From positions 271,805 through 335,804 of the forward strand of contig NW_019776035.1 of the NCBI RefSeq assembly GCF_001039355.2: a stretch of 64,000 bases of DNA, given 5' to 3'. The position numbers and the translations under genes are program-made. Below, piece by piece: positions 14,625-27,855 of this stretch (the first letter of the stretch is position 1; every line of letters begins with the position of its first letter). The notes beneath the pieces were generated by a model. That model was given only the letters and a program-made list of their open reading frames with translations. It did no database searches and had not been told where the DNA came from. The stretch comes from Lingula anatina. Taxonomy: Eukaryota; Brachiopoda; Lingulata; Lingulida; Lingulidae.

Positions 14625-17600
14625 AATACTCTAGCCAGGCACCTTCACATCCATGCAGTCATACACATGGTGCTGTGATGTACAATAAAAGTAATGTGCC
14701 ACCACGTCATATTATCACCCATGACACTTGATATGGAAAAAGATAGGCTTCGCTCTACTTGATCCATTTTGGTTTATGTAATTATTATAGTTATTGTGCA
14801 AATATCAGTAATTGTTTAACAACATTTAACTGAGTGCTTTGTTGTACCTCATTTTTCCATATCATATGTCTTCCCTTTCAAGGTGCTTCTAATTGTTGAC
14901 TCTATACCCAAAGAGTCATTTGCCAAAAAAAGGTTCAAATCAAACACCTACAAAAAAAAAAAAAAACCCTTGTTCCTGCCTCATACTGCTTAATATCCAA
15001 CATATATACCACTGTTGAAGGATTTTCTTTTCCAAATCCTTGTTTAATTTCACCTGGTAGTCCCTACGGTAAAATGTTCAACCAAATGCCAATTTGGTGC
15101 TCAATAAATTATTATTATAATAAAAAGATACCCCACCTTTTCCCACCAACGAAAACAGTGGCACTATACCAGTACATACCCCAGGCGAAGGTTTCTCTTT
15201 CTCTTCCCTGTCAATGGTAAACTGTTCCTTCTCGCTGCTCTCTCCATCCTGCTTCTCCTCTTGCTGGACCTTCTCAGGCAGCGCCCTCTGCAGGCTCTTC
15301 CGTGTATTCAAATGATTGGTCTGCAATGCAACACATACAGATGTGTTCTCATGAGGAATAACTTAAGACAAGAAATAATGGGAGGGCTTTTATGCATTGA
15401 GGGGCCAGTTACACACAGTCATGATAAAAAAGCAGCTATTGTCATAACAATTTTCTCATTTGCAATATTTGCCTGTGTATTTACAAAGGAGATTTGACTA
15501 AAATTTTCGTTTAAAAAAGGCCTTCATTGATGGTGATGCCAAATAGTCTATGTCTAGAGTCTAATAAGCATTTGGTCAAAACATGCAAAGGACTAAAACA
15601 AGTCTCTCTCACTGTTGCTCTCAGATTTTCATCTTACAGTATGAGTGCACAGAATACCCAAATTAACCAAATTAATCTGATACTAGAGTTTGCTCAACTG
15701 TGTTAGATGTGACAGAGGCAATGCACTGATTGTGACAAAATCTCACCAATGTTTTCTGAGTTGTTCCCAATGCTTCTATCACTTGGTCCACCATCCTGTC
15801 AGAGATGTAGGCTGCCACTGACAGGTTCAGTTCACTACCAGATAAAATACAAATACCATCTTAGACATGTGAGCGATAATACAATGGATAAATCATCAAA
15901 GCAATTATAATATTGTGTAAAGTTGACGTTAAGGAGTTTGTGAGCAATAAGTTGAATTTGTTCTTGGACATTTTGTGCTGCCAACTGGTAGTCCATTGAA
16001 CTGTAAGGGGTATTATTCAACTTTTTTCATCTTTTCTTGAGTTTTTTGAATAAACACTTATGTAACTTATGTATATATACATACAGTAAAAGCAGCCCGT
16101 CTACCATAACCTAATTTATGATTCACATCCCAATCAGTGCTGGTGCACATTTTGGATAGCAATGACAGTTATAAAACCATTATGATAACAGATTTAAATA
16201 GAACTGAAGTATTTGCTTTGAAAATTAATAATTAATAAATAAATAAACATAGGTTATCATTAACATCAAAGAACAAACCTTATTTTATTGAGGACATCTG
16301 TTCCCACTTGGTCCATGATAAGAATCTTGGTGAAATCTTTGGGGAACTGGCTCCTCTCTGTGCTCCCCTCCTCCAGCTCTTCCTTCACTGTCTCACTGTC
16401 TAACACCCCAGGACACTGCTCCTTGGCAGAGCTCAACATCTCAGTGACTGTACCCTGAAAATACAGGGGAATTTAGAACAATGTACACTGTGACCAGGTG
16501 TTACTGTTTATTAAAAAAATTACTGTGCCCTGGAAATTGAGGGGAATTTAGAACAATATACTACACTGTCCCATATATCACTTACTGCATACTGAGAGAA
16601 GAAACCAAATGGTGTCATGTCTCATATCAAATACGGAGTTTCGGTGCCATGTAAATTCTGGGAAATTTCAAAAATGTATGCTGTGACAAGTTTCACTGTA
16701 TCATATATTGTATATGATTGTATGATTTTGTACGTGTGTACATGAGTTTATATCACAAAAAATAATAATAATAAACATAAAAATTAAAAATCAATAAATA
16801 AACTCATAAGTTGCTCACCTGGTCACTGGCATTCACTGTCCCATAACATATAATAGATATACCAAGTACTATACTTACCTTCATCTGCTCCTCCACCAGA
16901 TCTCCCAGTTCCTGTGTTATAGACTGCAGTTTGGCCTGGACTGGGTTCCCCTCTGCTTCTTGACTCAGAGCTATCTCTTGGAGCTTTGGGAGAAGCTGGA
17001 ATAGCATAGGTTAATATCAAATAAAAGTCAATTACTTTAAATCTCAATGCTGAAACTAACAGTACTGAATCAAATTATACTGTAGCATACTGTAAGGTGC
17101 CATAACATACCATAGTATACTTTAATCATATTATATACTTTATGGTATTGTACATATCCAAATGATATCACAGTATATCATACCACATCATATGAAAACA
17201 GCATCACACTAGATGTAATTATAACCGTTGTCCTTCTATAATATACCACACCATACCACTTTCTTCTAACCTATATCATACCACAATGTAACATGCTTAA
17301 CTATATTATACCATATTGTACTTTCTGTATACCAAACTGTAACTCCACTTGATTTTTACATCAGCAATTAATCCCTGTACATTATACTGTAACATTTTAT
17401 TTCAATGTACCACACATGATCAAACAATACCATACCATGCCATATTATGCCACATGACCACATGATACCATCCCCCTCCTTACATCTTATACCATATCAT
17501 ACCATACCACACCCTATCCTTATATCCTATACCATGGCATATCATACCATTCCACACTCCATCCTTATATGCTATGCCATACCACACTGCCTACTTACAT

Positions 17601-20600
17601 CTTATACCATGCCATACCACACAACACAACCTCCTTATATCCTATACCATGTCATAACATACAATGCCACACCGCTTCCTTATATCCTATACCACTCGAT
17701 ACTACACTACACTGCCTCCTTATATCCCATACTATGCCACAACACTTCCCTATATCTTATACCATGACAGCTTCCTTCTATATATCCAATACCACACAGA
17801 GTCATACCACAAACACACAATACCCTACCTGTTTAGAGTTGTCAGCATCAGTGATGTACTGCTGTCCACTCTCAATGTCCGCCCTAAACTCATCACTAGA
17901 ACTCATGTTCAGGGCATTGATGGTATCCTGCAGGTGCACCACTAGCTTGTCCACCATCTAAACCACAAATCAATGGCACTGAATTATTATCTACATGAAG
18001 GATATATACAGGTTTTTATACTAAGAGAACTTCATAACTATATTATGGTATCTTGAAGACTGAATACAAGACTGCTTATAATCTAAAAGAAAATGTGATA
18101 TTATATTAAGAATTCAAGATTTAGAGTATTACAATGTGACATCAATTTCTTTTTTATCACGTAATCATGTTACGTTCTGACATTGGGATATGAGAAAGAT
18201 GGCTGTATAAGCACACCTGCTGTGTAGAACTGATGAGAAATCCCTGCTGCAGTCTGAAAGCCTGTTCACTGGCAAATTTCCTAGGACTATGATTTCTCTG
18301 CAAGAGTCTTTCGATCTGAAAAACACATTATATAATAATAATAATAATAATTTAAAATATTAATATATGGCATATGCATACCAGAATGATCATTTTACTA
18401 AATATCATAATTTCTTTTATAACGAACACATTACTTGACAGGAGAGGTACGAACTTGATAATATTATCTTCAATACCATCATAAAGTACCATTCACAAAT
18501 CAATGTAAAACTCACAGTCTGCAGTGCTTTTTCTGTTCTGTCTGGTGTGACCTTCAGAGCAGCTGCTGCATCATGGAAAGGAGCAGGCATCTTACGTACT
18601 GTGTAGTTCCTAGGGTAGACAGACAGTGGCACAATAACACTTGTAAAACAATTCTCTTAAAGAAAATACACAAAGAACCCACAATAATCTTTAGGATAAG
18701 GGGATACAATTATGATTTTGACTGATGATCATCAATATTCTGCTGAAATGACTGTGTGAGCTGAATTCTATCCTGTTACATGGTGTTCACACTTTCACCC
18801 CCCCCCCCCCCAACCCTGCCTCTCATCATTTTAAACCATCCTCTTGGTGACATCATGGACAAAAAATATTGAATGCAGAAAGAACCTGATACTATCACAG
18901 TTAGTAAGCATAACCCAGCCAGTGTAACTCTACTAAAATATCTAAGGGAAAGAGACACTTCCAATTATGCTCCATAACCTACTTTTGCAAAGCAGCTGCT
19001 ATGTCTTCAAATCCTTGCACAGTTGTGTTGTTCTTGTCCCAGACTAAAGCCGTCAGCTTAGTGTTGATCTGTAGTGCTTTGGCCAACATCCTGGCACCAA
19101 AGTCACCCATATTGTTGCCACTAAAACAGAGAATGGAAACTGTAAGGTCAAACTACCATCACATTTTGCTCAAACACTTGGAATGATTAGCTTAGTAAAC
19201 AACAATAACTGTAAAATTTAGATCTTTCGCTTATTATTAAGTTTTTGACTTTCTGTAATTTATTCATATTTCATAGGCTTTAACAGTTTTCTGTCAACAT
19301 TGAAGATGTCTTTGACATACAACATCATCCTATTCCATGTATGACCACAACATACCAGCAAAAACAAATTAAAAATTATTTTTTAAATGATACACGAATA
19401 CCAGTCTGGACTCATTTTAATTATAGTAAAAAGCAAATTTCAGATCCTCACTACACATATTCTGCTTGATAAAGAACATAAAGCATCAAATGACATTCTG
19501 TAAAGTATGCAATGATCTTGTTCAAAAGTTTGATTTGTCAAAAAATGTTCCAGTTAATCTGGCCAATCTTTTTTTGCTAAACAATTCTCAGTGAACAGTG
19601 GTCAGTAAACAGTGGTCAGTGACCAAAGTTCAGTAAACAGTGGTCAGTGCCAGTGTACCTGATATCCAGTGTCTTGAGGGTGCTGTTGCTGCCCAAGGCA
19701 TTGATAATGACTGCTGTATCTAGCTTGAGTTTGGAGTCTGCCAGAGAAAGACTTTCTATTGGCTGGAAGAGGAAACACAATATCAATCATTTAACAGGTG
19801 AAAAATACATAATTCATAGACAAATTAAAACTTTCTTCCATTTTTAAGTAGGTTTAACCCAATCTAAGCTACATGTAATATTTGTAACAAGAATGTTGTG
19901 TTATGTTTATTGGCAATAAACTGAAGCACAGATGATAATGTTGCAGTGTTTATTAATCTTTCATTCTCTCTATATATTTTTTTGCTCCAAAAACTATTTA
20001 TTACAAGCACTACATCAAAAAACTCTGGCAATAGGCACTCACTGATTCTTCTTCCTGTATGACTTGCACCACAGAGTCCAGCACCTGGTGCATATATCTG
20101 GAATATAGGATACTCAGGGTACATGTCTGTATTATTAATATAGGATAGTCAGGATGCATCTGTATTATCAATACAGGATAATCAGGGTACATGTCTGTAT
20201 TATCAATATAGGACACTCAGGGTGCGTCTGTATTATCAATATATGATAATCGGGGCACATGTCTCTATTATCGATATAGGATTCTCAGGGTACATGTCTG
20301 TATTATCAATATTGGATACTCAGGGTGCATGTCTGTATTATCAATATAAGATACTCAGGGTACATGTCTGTATTATCAATATAAGATACTCAGGGTACAT
20401 GTCTGTATTATCAATATAGGATACTCAGGGTGCATGTCTGTATAATCAATATAGGGCACTCAGGGTACATCTGTATTATCAATATGTTATAATCGGGGTA
20501 TATGTCTGTATTATCAATACTGGATACTCAGGGTGCATGTCTGTATTATCAATATAGGATAATCAAGGTACATGTCTGCATTATCAACATAGGATACTCA

Positions 20601-21664
20601 GGGTACTTGTCTGTATTTACACTGCCTGATGTAGGATATTATCAAGTATAGAGGGGTGGGAGGGGAGGAGGGCTGGGATAGGTACAAAAATGATTTTTTC
20701 CTCGTCTTAATGGAGGAGATTATTGAGGAAAGATGTTGGAAATACAAATAGAAACCCTCTGATATATTAGAAAGTTAGGAGTTAAAATCACAGACTGATA
20801 CCATCAGATGTCGAATAAAGACAAAAGACAGACAGGATAGGTAAGAGCTTACTTTGGCTTCACACTGTTGAAGTTCTTCCCAATAGCCAAATGTTTTATG
20901 CTACGGTTCCTTTGAATCCAGCGGCAAACTCTCTCTATGTCTTGGTCAAAATCTGAAGAAAAACAAACATACGAGTAAAGGTAATAAGTCTAAGAACACA
21001 TCCTGTCATGGATGTGACACTGCCATGTGCCACTTTACCAGTTGCACTAACATGCGTATGTCCATGAGGCTACTACAGATGTACCATTATTACAAACTTT
21101 ACATTACTATGGCTGTGTCACAGCCAGAGATGCGACTGTGTAAAATCTGACACTGCTATACGTACAAAGTAGCACTGTGGCTAGGGCACCATTACAGAAT
21201 ACACATAAATGCAACACTGAAAGTTACATGTATGATTTACATTTAAATGTAATTTTTTAATTAAATAAAAGTAAAAAAACAACTAAATTCAATTTAGAAT
21301 ATGGTTTCTTACTGTTATCACTGATATCTAGGCTAGTAATATTTGGAATGTCTGCTATACAGCTCTCTATCATGGTAGCACCAGGGGAGCGTAAATCATT
21401 GCAGCTGAGGTCTAAATGAACATCCGACAGATTTTTGTTGACACCAATACCTAACAGTAGAGACCTGAAAATAAACAAACCATCCTATCAGATATGTTCT
21501 AATTTGAAAAAGAATATGAAAGTGAAATGTACTCAGTAACCCTAGTGATGCAGTGTTACTGTAAATATAAATATTTTGTGTTGTAGCTTGAATCCTTGTA
21601 AAGCATTTGAATATGATCAAAAAAATTGATGAATATTTTATAATCTCAAAATTCTTGTGGTTTC

Positions 21665-21737
<73 letters not shown>

Positions 21738-21748
21738 TGAGAGAGATG

Positions 21749-21810
<62 letters not shown>

Positions 21811-21816
21811 NNNNNN

Positions 21817-21850
<34 letters not shown>

Positions 21851-24800
21851 CATGACACCTACTTAAGAGCCTCTGGTGGCAGCTTGCAGTCTGACATGTT
21901 CAGATATTTCAGGGAGATTGCACTAGCAAAGAACTGCTTCCAGGTAATAGGCACTTGCACATCCTTGCTGCGTTTGTAGCTGTAACTGTTGTGTGCCAAG
22001 TTCAGCGTGACCAGGTTTTGACAACAACCTCTCAAAAGAGCCCCCATTACCTGAAGATAAAAATTAAAGGTTTTTCATCATCTCTTGTGCAATGATGTTA
22101 AAAATGAGCTCACTTCCAATTAGACTCGATATGTTTTTCCACCTATGAGGTATGACATGCTGACCCTTCTTTAAAGGGCCTTCAGTATTAAATCCCCTGT
22201 GGAAGGGACAAAACACCATTAGACAGAAAACACATTAATTTTAATCTCTTCAGAAAGGATTAACTTTAACCGTTGAAATATAAGAAATGTTTTTATTACT
22301 GAAGTTTATTTCTAAAAATTAAATCTTACCAGTTCTAGGGCAACCTCTGTGCTTGACAGGTCTAGATGAATTATAGCATTGGGCTGAGCCAGGAAGTTGT
22401 AAAGATTCTGAAAGGGAAAGATTGAATATGTATAGAGCTATGTATTATATTTTCTTAATGTATTGTCTCACAGTAAATTTTTTTTTTTTTCAAAAATTAT
22501 TAGGAGCAGATGACTGAGAAATAAATTTTGAGGTTTTGGCTTGACAAAAAAAAAAAAAAATAAATAATAATAATAAAATAAATAAAAAAGACTAAAAGCA
22601 GCATCAAACTTTACAGAATGGTCAAGTTTATTTTGATAACTTTTGGGATCAGATGGTAACTCTAATTTCATTGCTCATATTCAACAAATAAATATAGGTA
22701 AACACATAAGGACAAAATAAATCTGTAAATTTCAGTTGAATATGTAGATGCTCATCAGCACAATTATTTGCATTAAAAAAAACTTACCGTAACTTCTTCC
22801 CCTTTGAATGAGTTCTCAGCCAACAGCAGATATGTGAGATTGGTCGGCATGAACTTGTTTGAACTCAGAGCCTCAGCTAGGCGATTGGCCCCCTTAGCGG
22901 TCATCCCAGTCTTAGCCAGGTTCAGGTAGGTCAGTCCCTTGGGAAGCTTACTGACTGGTCCACACAGGTGATTGATACCTGAAATTGTATTTTAATTAAC
23001 TGATGCTGCAGTGACATATTGTGCAAATAGCATAATTACGTCAGGTACTGTTGTTTCTTCAATTTGTAAGCTATTACCCCTACTTGAATAAACATTGGCT
23101 CTGTGCTTTTGCTATGGACTTTTTTCATATTGCACTGATAATGGGTAACTTTTCTGCTAGTCAGGGTTTTTTAGAAGTTACTGATTCACATAAATATCAG
23201 TTTGAAAATAACACTCTGATCTCTGTATTCTACATAGCAGGGCAGAGCATTGGTAAGTTTGCTTAACAATGACAGGTGTAAAATTTGAAACAGAACTTAT
23301 ATTTTACATCTTGTAATTTTTACATATAATGTCCCCCATATGAGCCCTTACCTCTGTCTTCAATGGGATTATTTGACAAATCTAACATGGTCAGGGATGT
23401 CCCACTATTGGCAATTATTGCTACAGAAAGCTTCTGGACAAAGTCACTGAAAAAAATGACAAAGGGGAAGAGAAGTTAAACACAAATCAGACAATTTTAT
23501 CAAAAGAGCCAAAGATGCTTAAAGGTCTCTTGCTGTGTCCCCAGAATGAATCTTAAAAGCAGACCCTTTCCAGCAAAACAGGGGTCTTTCAACCCCCATC
23601 TACTGTCATGCTTTAAATCTAACATGATTCCAGAAGTCCATTTCTCACCCTTTCAGGCCCACACTGCTAAGATACAGCTCCTCTATACATGTGTTCTTCC
23701 TCATCACCTTCAGTACTTCTACTTGAGCTTCAGGGACCTGGAGAGATCAGTGTACAGTATGGTCTTATTGGGCCCATTCCCATAGATTTTAGATCGATCT
23801 ATCCCCATGGGGAGTCTCACTAGATTACTGTCAGATAATCCGTTTTAAATGTTCGTCCCGCCTACTACAAGCTGAAAGGGGATAATTAACTTTTGCGCAG
23901 GCTCGGCTGACAGCTATTTAGCGTGAGCCCCCAGGGAGTTAGGTCAATCTAAGTTAGATCGATCTAATCTCTGGGAATGAGGTCATTGAGTGAGCTAGAG
24001 CTGGAAAGTTCCTTTTCAAGCCTTATAAATAATCTTCACTGTGTGTGCGTGTGTATGTGTGCACGCATGCATGTGTAGCTGCACATGCGTGCACACATGT
24101 ATGCCTGTTCTTTTAAAGACACCTCCACGTAACCGTTTCTGAAGGCAAAAGTTACCATAGCTTCCAGCTTATGTAACAAGGTAGTACGAATTTAAAAAAA
24201 CATCTTACACCATTTTACTTCTCACACTATTTCTTCTCATATGCTCAGACTTTGACTTAGTACGCTGAACTATAATTTCGGAATCAGTCATTTGGCTGAT
24301 AACAAAAATTATACTTATATTTCTTACCAGTTTAGTGTTGGATGCATTCAGCTTGGTAAACCAGGAGTTGTGCTCCAGTGCAGAGATAATAGGCACTAAA
24401 TCCCTGAAATTACAAAAATATATAAATATGATGTATATATATATATATATTGTATATACAAATATGATATTATATATATATTTTATTATGTACTTTCAGT
24501 GACTTGATATTGTGTTTCCTGTCAAGTTTTTAAAAACTTTTGGTGACAAAATCCAACACACTGCCACTTTGAGCACAACTAACACAATGTCACAATCCAC
24601 AAATATCACAACCACGGCTCATCTTTAACATGAGATTTCTCAAGATAATCTAGCAAAGCAAACATCTGATCAACATCAATGATAAATATGTTTTAAAATG
24701 TTTGCACTTGACACCATATAATTATTTAACATTACTTTACCAAATTAAAATGTTTTTTAAAAGCATCTGGCAAGAATTCACTGTGACCAAGATGGGCCTG

Positions 24801-27800
24801 GACAATCTTGTCTTCCTGCCTTACCTACCTGTTGTCTATATGGTCAAAGTCACACAGTGTCAGCTCCTTGCTGTCCTGGGACAAGTAGATGGTATCTACA
24901 TCCTGAAATCATATAAAACTAGTGATGGGTGCAATTCTAGCAAACTGCATTGTTAACAGCACATAGTCCACCAGAATACCACTCAGATTGTACAGAATTC
25001 TATTTAGGCAGCTGAATTCTCATTCAGAATTAGGGTTACGTGACCTGTGCTTTTTTACATGAATTTAATTATCAGCAGTGGTACATGTGTATGTATACCC
25101 CATACAACTATACTGCAGTTACCTATACACATGTATACATATATCTATACACTGTGTAGCATAGGAGTACTAGTACACATCTATACCATGCAAGCATACA
25201 AATTAATATGCATACATGTGTTAACATGGTGTATGCATATTATATGCATGTGCATGGTATATACCATGCAAATACACCTGTGCATGTATGGCATATGCAA
25301 AATGGAAACAATAATGAGATCTAAAATGCATTTTTTATTGTAAACTCACCCAGGCCACTTCATCCCTGAAAGGCAGTTCGTGGTAGTCGCACATGCATGC
25401 ATACATGTGAGAGAAGCCCCCACAAGGCCCTCTGTCTCGTCCCTCTATGTCTTTGATCATGTCATACATGGTTTTTATTCTGTCTGGGGGAGTCACTTCT
25501 ATTTTGTTGATCATTTTCCTAGAAAGGTAAAAGTTTTGATTTCTGACTTTATGTTCTAGGACTTAATCTGACTTTACAGTTTGTACTAGATATTTAATCT
25601 GACTTTAAGATTATGTGCTAAGGTTTTAAATAGACTTCTATTTCTGTATATTTCTTATAATATTATGTACTGTCCACTCACTCTAACTGTTGTGTTGGAA
25701 AGATGGCCTTCAGTGTGGTCCCTATATGTGTGATCATGTGATCCACCTCCTCAGTCTGAGGTTGTAATGTGTGGAAGGTCAAGGTCTGAGACGCTCCTCC
25801 CTTGGGTGACACTGTCAAACTTAGCTGAAATAGAACCGATAATTGATCATCCATGGTGTGTTTATCTGTCAATCTAATTGCATTCAGCGAGAGTCCCTGC
25901 AAAGTTGGATCAATCTACGTAGAACAATAGTTGTATAATTGGAAATAAGTCCTTAGCATGAGGTTTTACTTCACATTTCAGAGCTTGCTTACACCCAGGA
26001 ATATTTTGCTTCATAATTGCACATCTGGGCCTGGCTTCAAAAAAGTCCTTTAGCCTCAAGTTTGGTTTTAACTTTTTAGTCTACAGGATTTTTGGCCCAA
26101 GAAATATCTTTCAGTAGTCCAATAAAAGGAAAATTATTCCCATTTCATAGAAAGACATAAATGACTTATGATTAAGTTCAATACTTACTTTATTTGAATG
26201 CACTACAGCAGTAACTGGAACAAGATTTATTTTCCAATTTGAAGTTGACCAAAGAACCAAAAAGTTTGGTACAAAAAGTGTTTAAGTCTTTGTTCAACAT
26301 ACCTCTGGCCTGACTTACCTGGTTTTGTTTCTTGCTTTCTATGTTCTGGATGTCCAGGTAATGGACACTAAGGTCAATCTATAAGTAAACAAATAGGGTT
26401 TTATTGGATTTTCTTTTCTATTGTTCCCTACTGTATTAGTATGGTAATTACTAGATCTTTTCTATTGGGGGGAGGGGGTGAATTTTACAGATGCTGTATT
26501 TTTTAAGTCCTAATTTCTTAGAATTAGAACATTCTTATTGAGTGGTTACAACATGAACATTATTAAAAAGAGGCTGCTTTATAGTTTTATTCTATGCAGT
26601 AAAAGCACCACAAATGCTATATAAAAAATATCATTTTTGTGATTATAAAATTATGCATCTGGATTTTGATTTTTTTTTTTTGCCCATTTAAAAGATCTAG
26701 TAATTAGCACATATGTTACTAGTCTCTGTACTGCATGAGTACATATNATACTCAGGGTACATCTGTATTTACACTGCCTGATGTAGGATATTATCAAGTA
26801 TAGAGGGGTGGGAGGGAAGGGGGGTTGGGATAGGTGCATAAATTATTTTGTTCCTCATCTTAATGAAGGAGATTATGAGGAAAGATGTTGGAAATACAAT
26901 TAGAGATCTTCTAATATATTAGACAAGTTAGGAGTTTAAATCACTGACTGATACCATCAGATATCTTATTGAGACAAAAAACCGACAGGATAGGTAAAAG
27001 CTTACTTTGGCTTCACACTGTTGAAGTTCTTGCCAATAGCCAAATGTTTAATGCTACGGTTCCTTTGAATCCAGCGGCAAACTCTCTCTATGTCTTGGTC
27101 AAAATCTGGAAAAAGAAAAAGAAATGTGTGAGGTAGTAAGTCTTAGAACACATCCTATCATGGATGTGACACTGCCATGTGACACTGTACCAGTTGCAAC
27201 AAGAGTATGGCCATGACACTACTACCGATGTACAACAATTACAAACTACATTACTACAGCTGTGACACTGCCAGAGATGCAACTGTGTAAAATCTGACAC
27301 TGCTATACGTGCATGACACTGCTAAAAATGTAACACTGCGGCTAGCGCACCACTACAGAATGCACATAAATGTTACGACTTAAAATTAAACCAAATTTTT
27401 TTATTAAATTTAAAATTTTTTAAAGGAAATCACAATTTTCTTACTGTTATCACTGATATCTAGGCTAGTAATATTTGGAATGTCTGCTATACAGCTCTCT
27501 ATCATGGTAGCACCAGGGGAGCGTAAATCATTGCAGCTGAGGTCTAAATGAACATCCGACAAATTTTTGTTGACACCAATGCCTAACAGTAGAGACCTGA
27601 AAATAAACAAAGTAACAATCCAGTCAGAAGTGTTTTGAAAAAGTATATGAAAGTGAAAAAGAATGGAAAATAATGAACCCAGTAACCCTTGTGATGCAGT
27701 GTTACTGTACTATAAATATTTTGTGTTGTAGCTTGAATCCTTTTAAAGCATTTGAATATGATCACAGTAAATATTTAATGAATATTTTATAATCTCAAAA

Positions 27801-27821
27801 TTGGTTTAGACATATGAAGAA

Positions 27822-27855
<34 letters not shown>

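Noticed and set aside
17447-17961. Overlapping ORFs rich in His, Tyr, Pro, Leu
   Set aside because: Read-through of the degenerate minisatellite and of the reverse of CARMIL exon 22.
20103-20622. CRISPR-like array of about 35-bp repeats
   Set aside because: Units follow each other without unique spacers and sit in an animal intron, so this is a minisatellite.
21607-21979. Arg/Glu and Ser/Leu ORFs of 70-82 codons
   Set aside because: Translations of the GA microsatellite, including across unknown bases.
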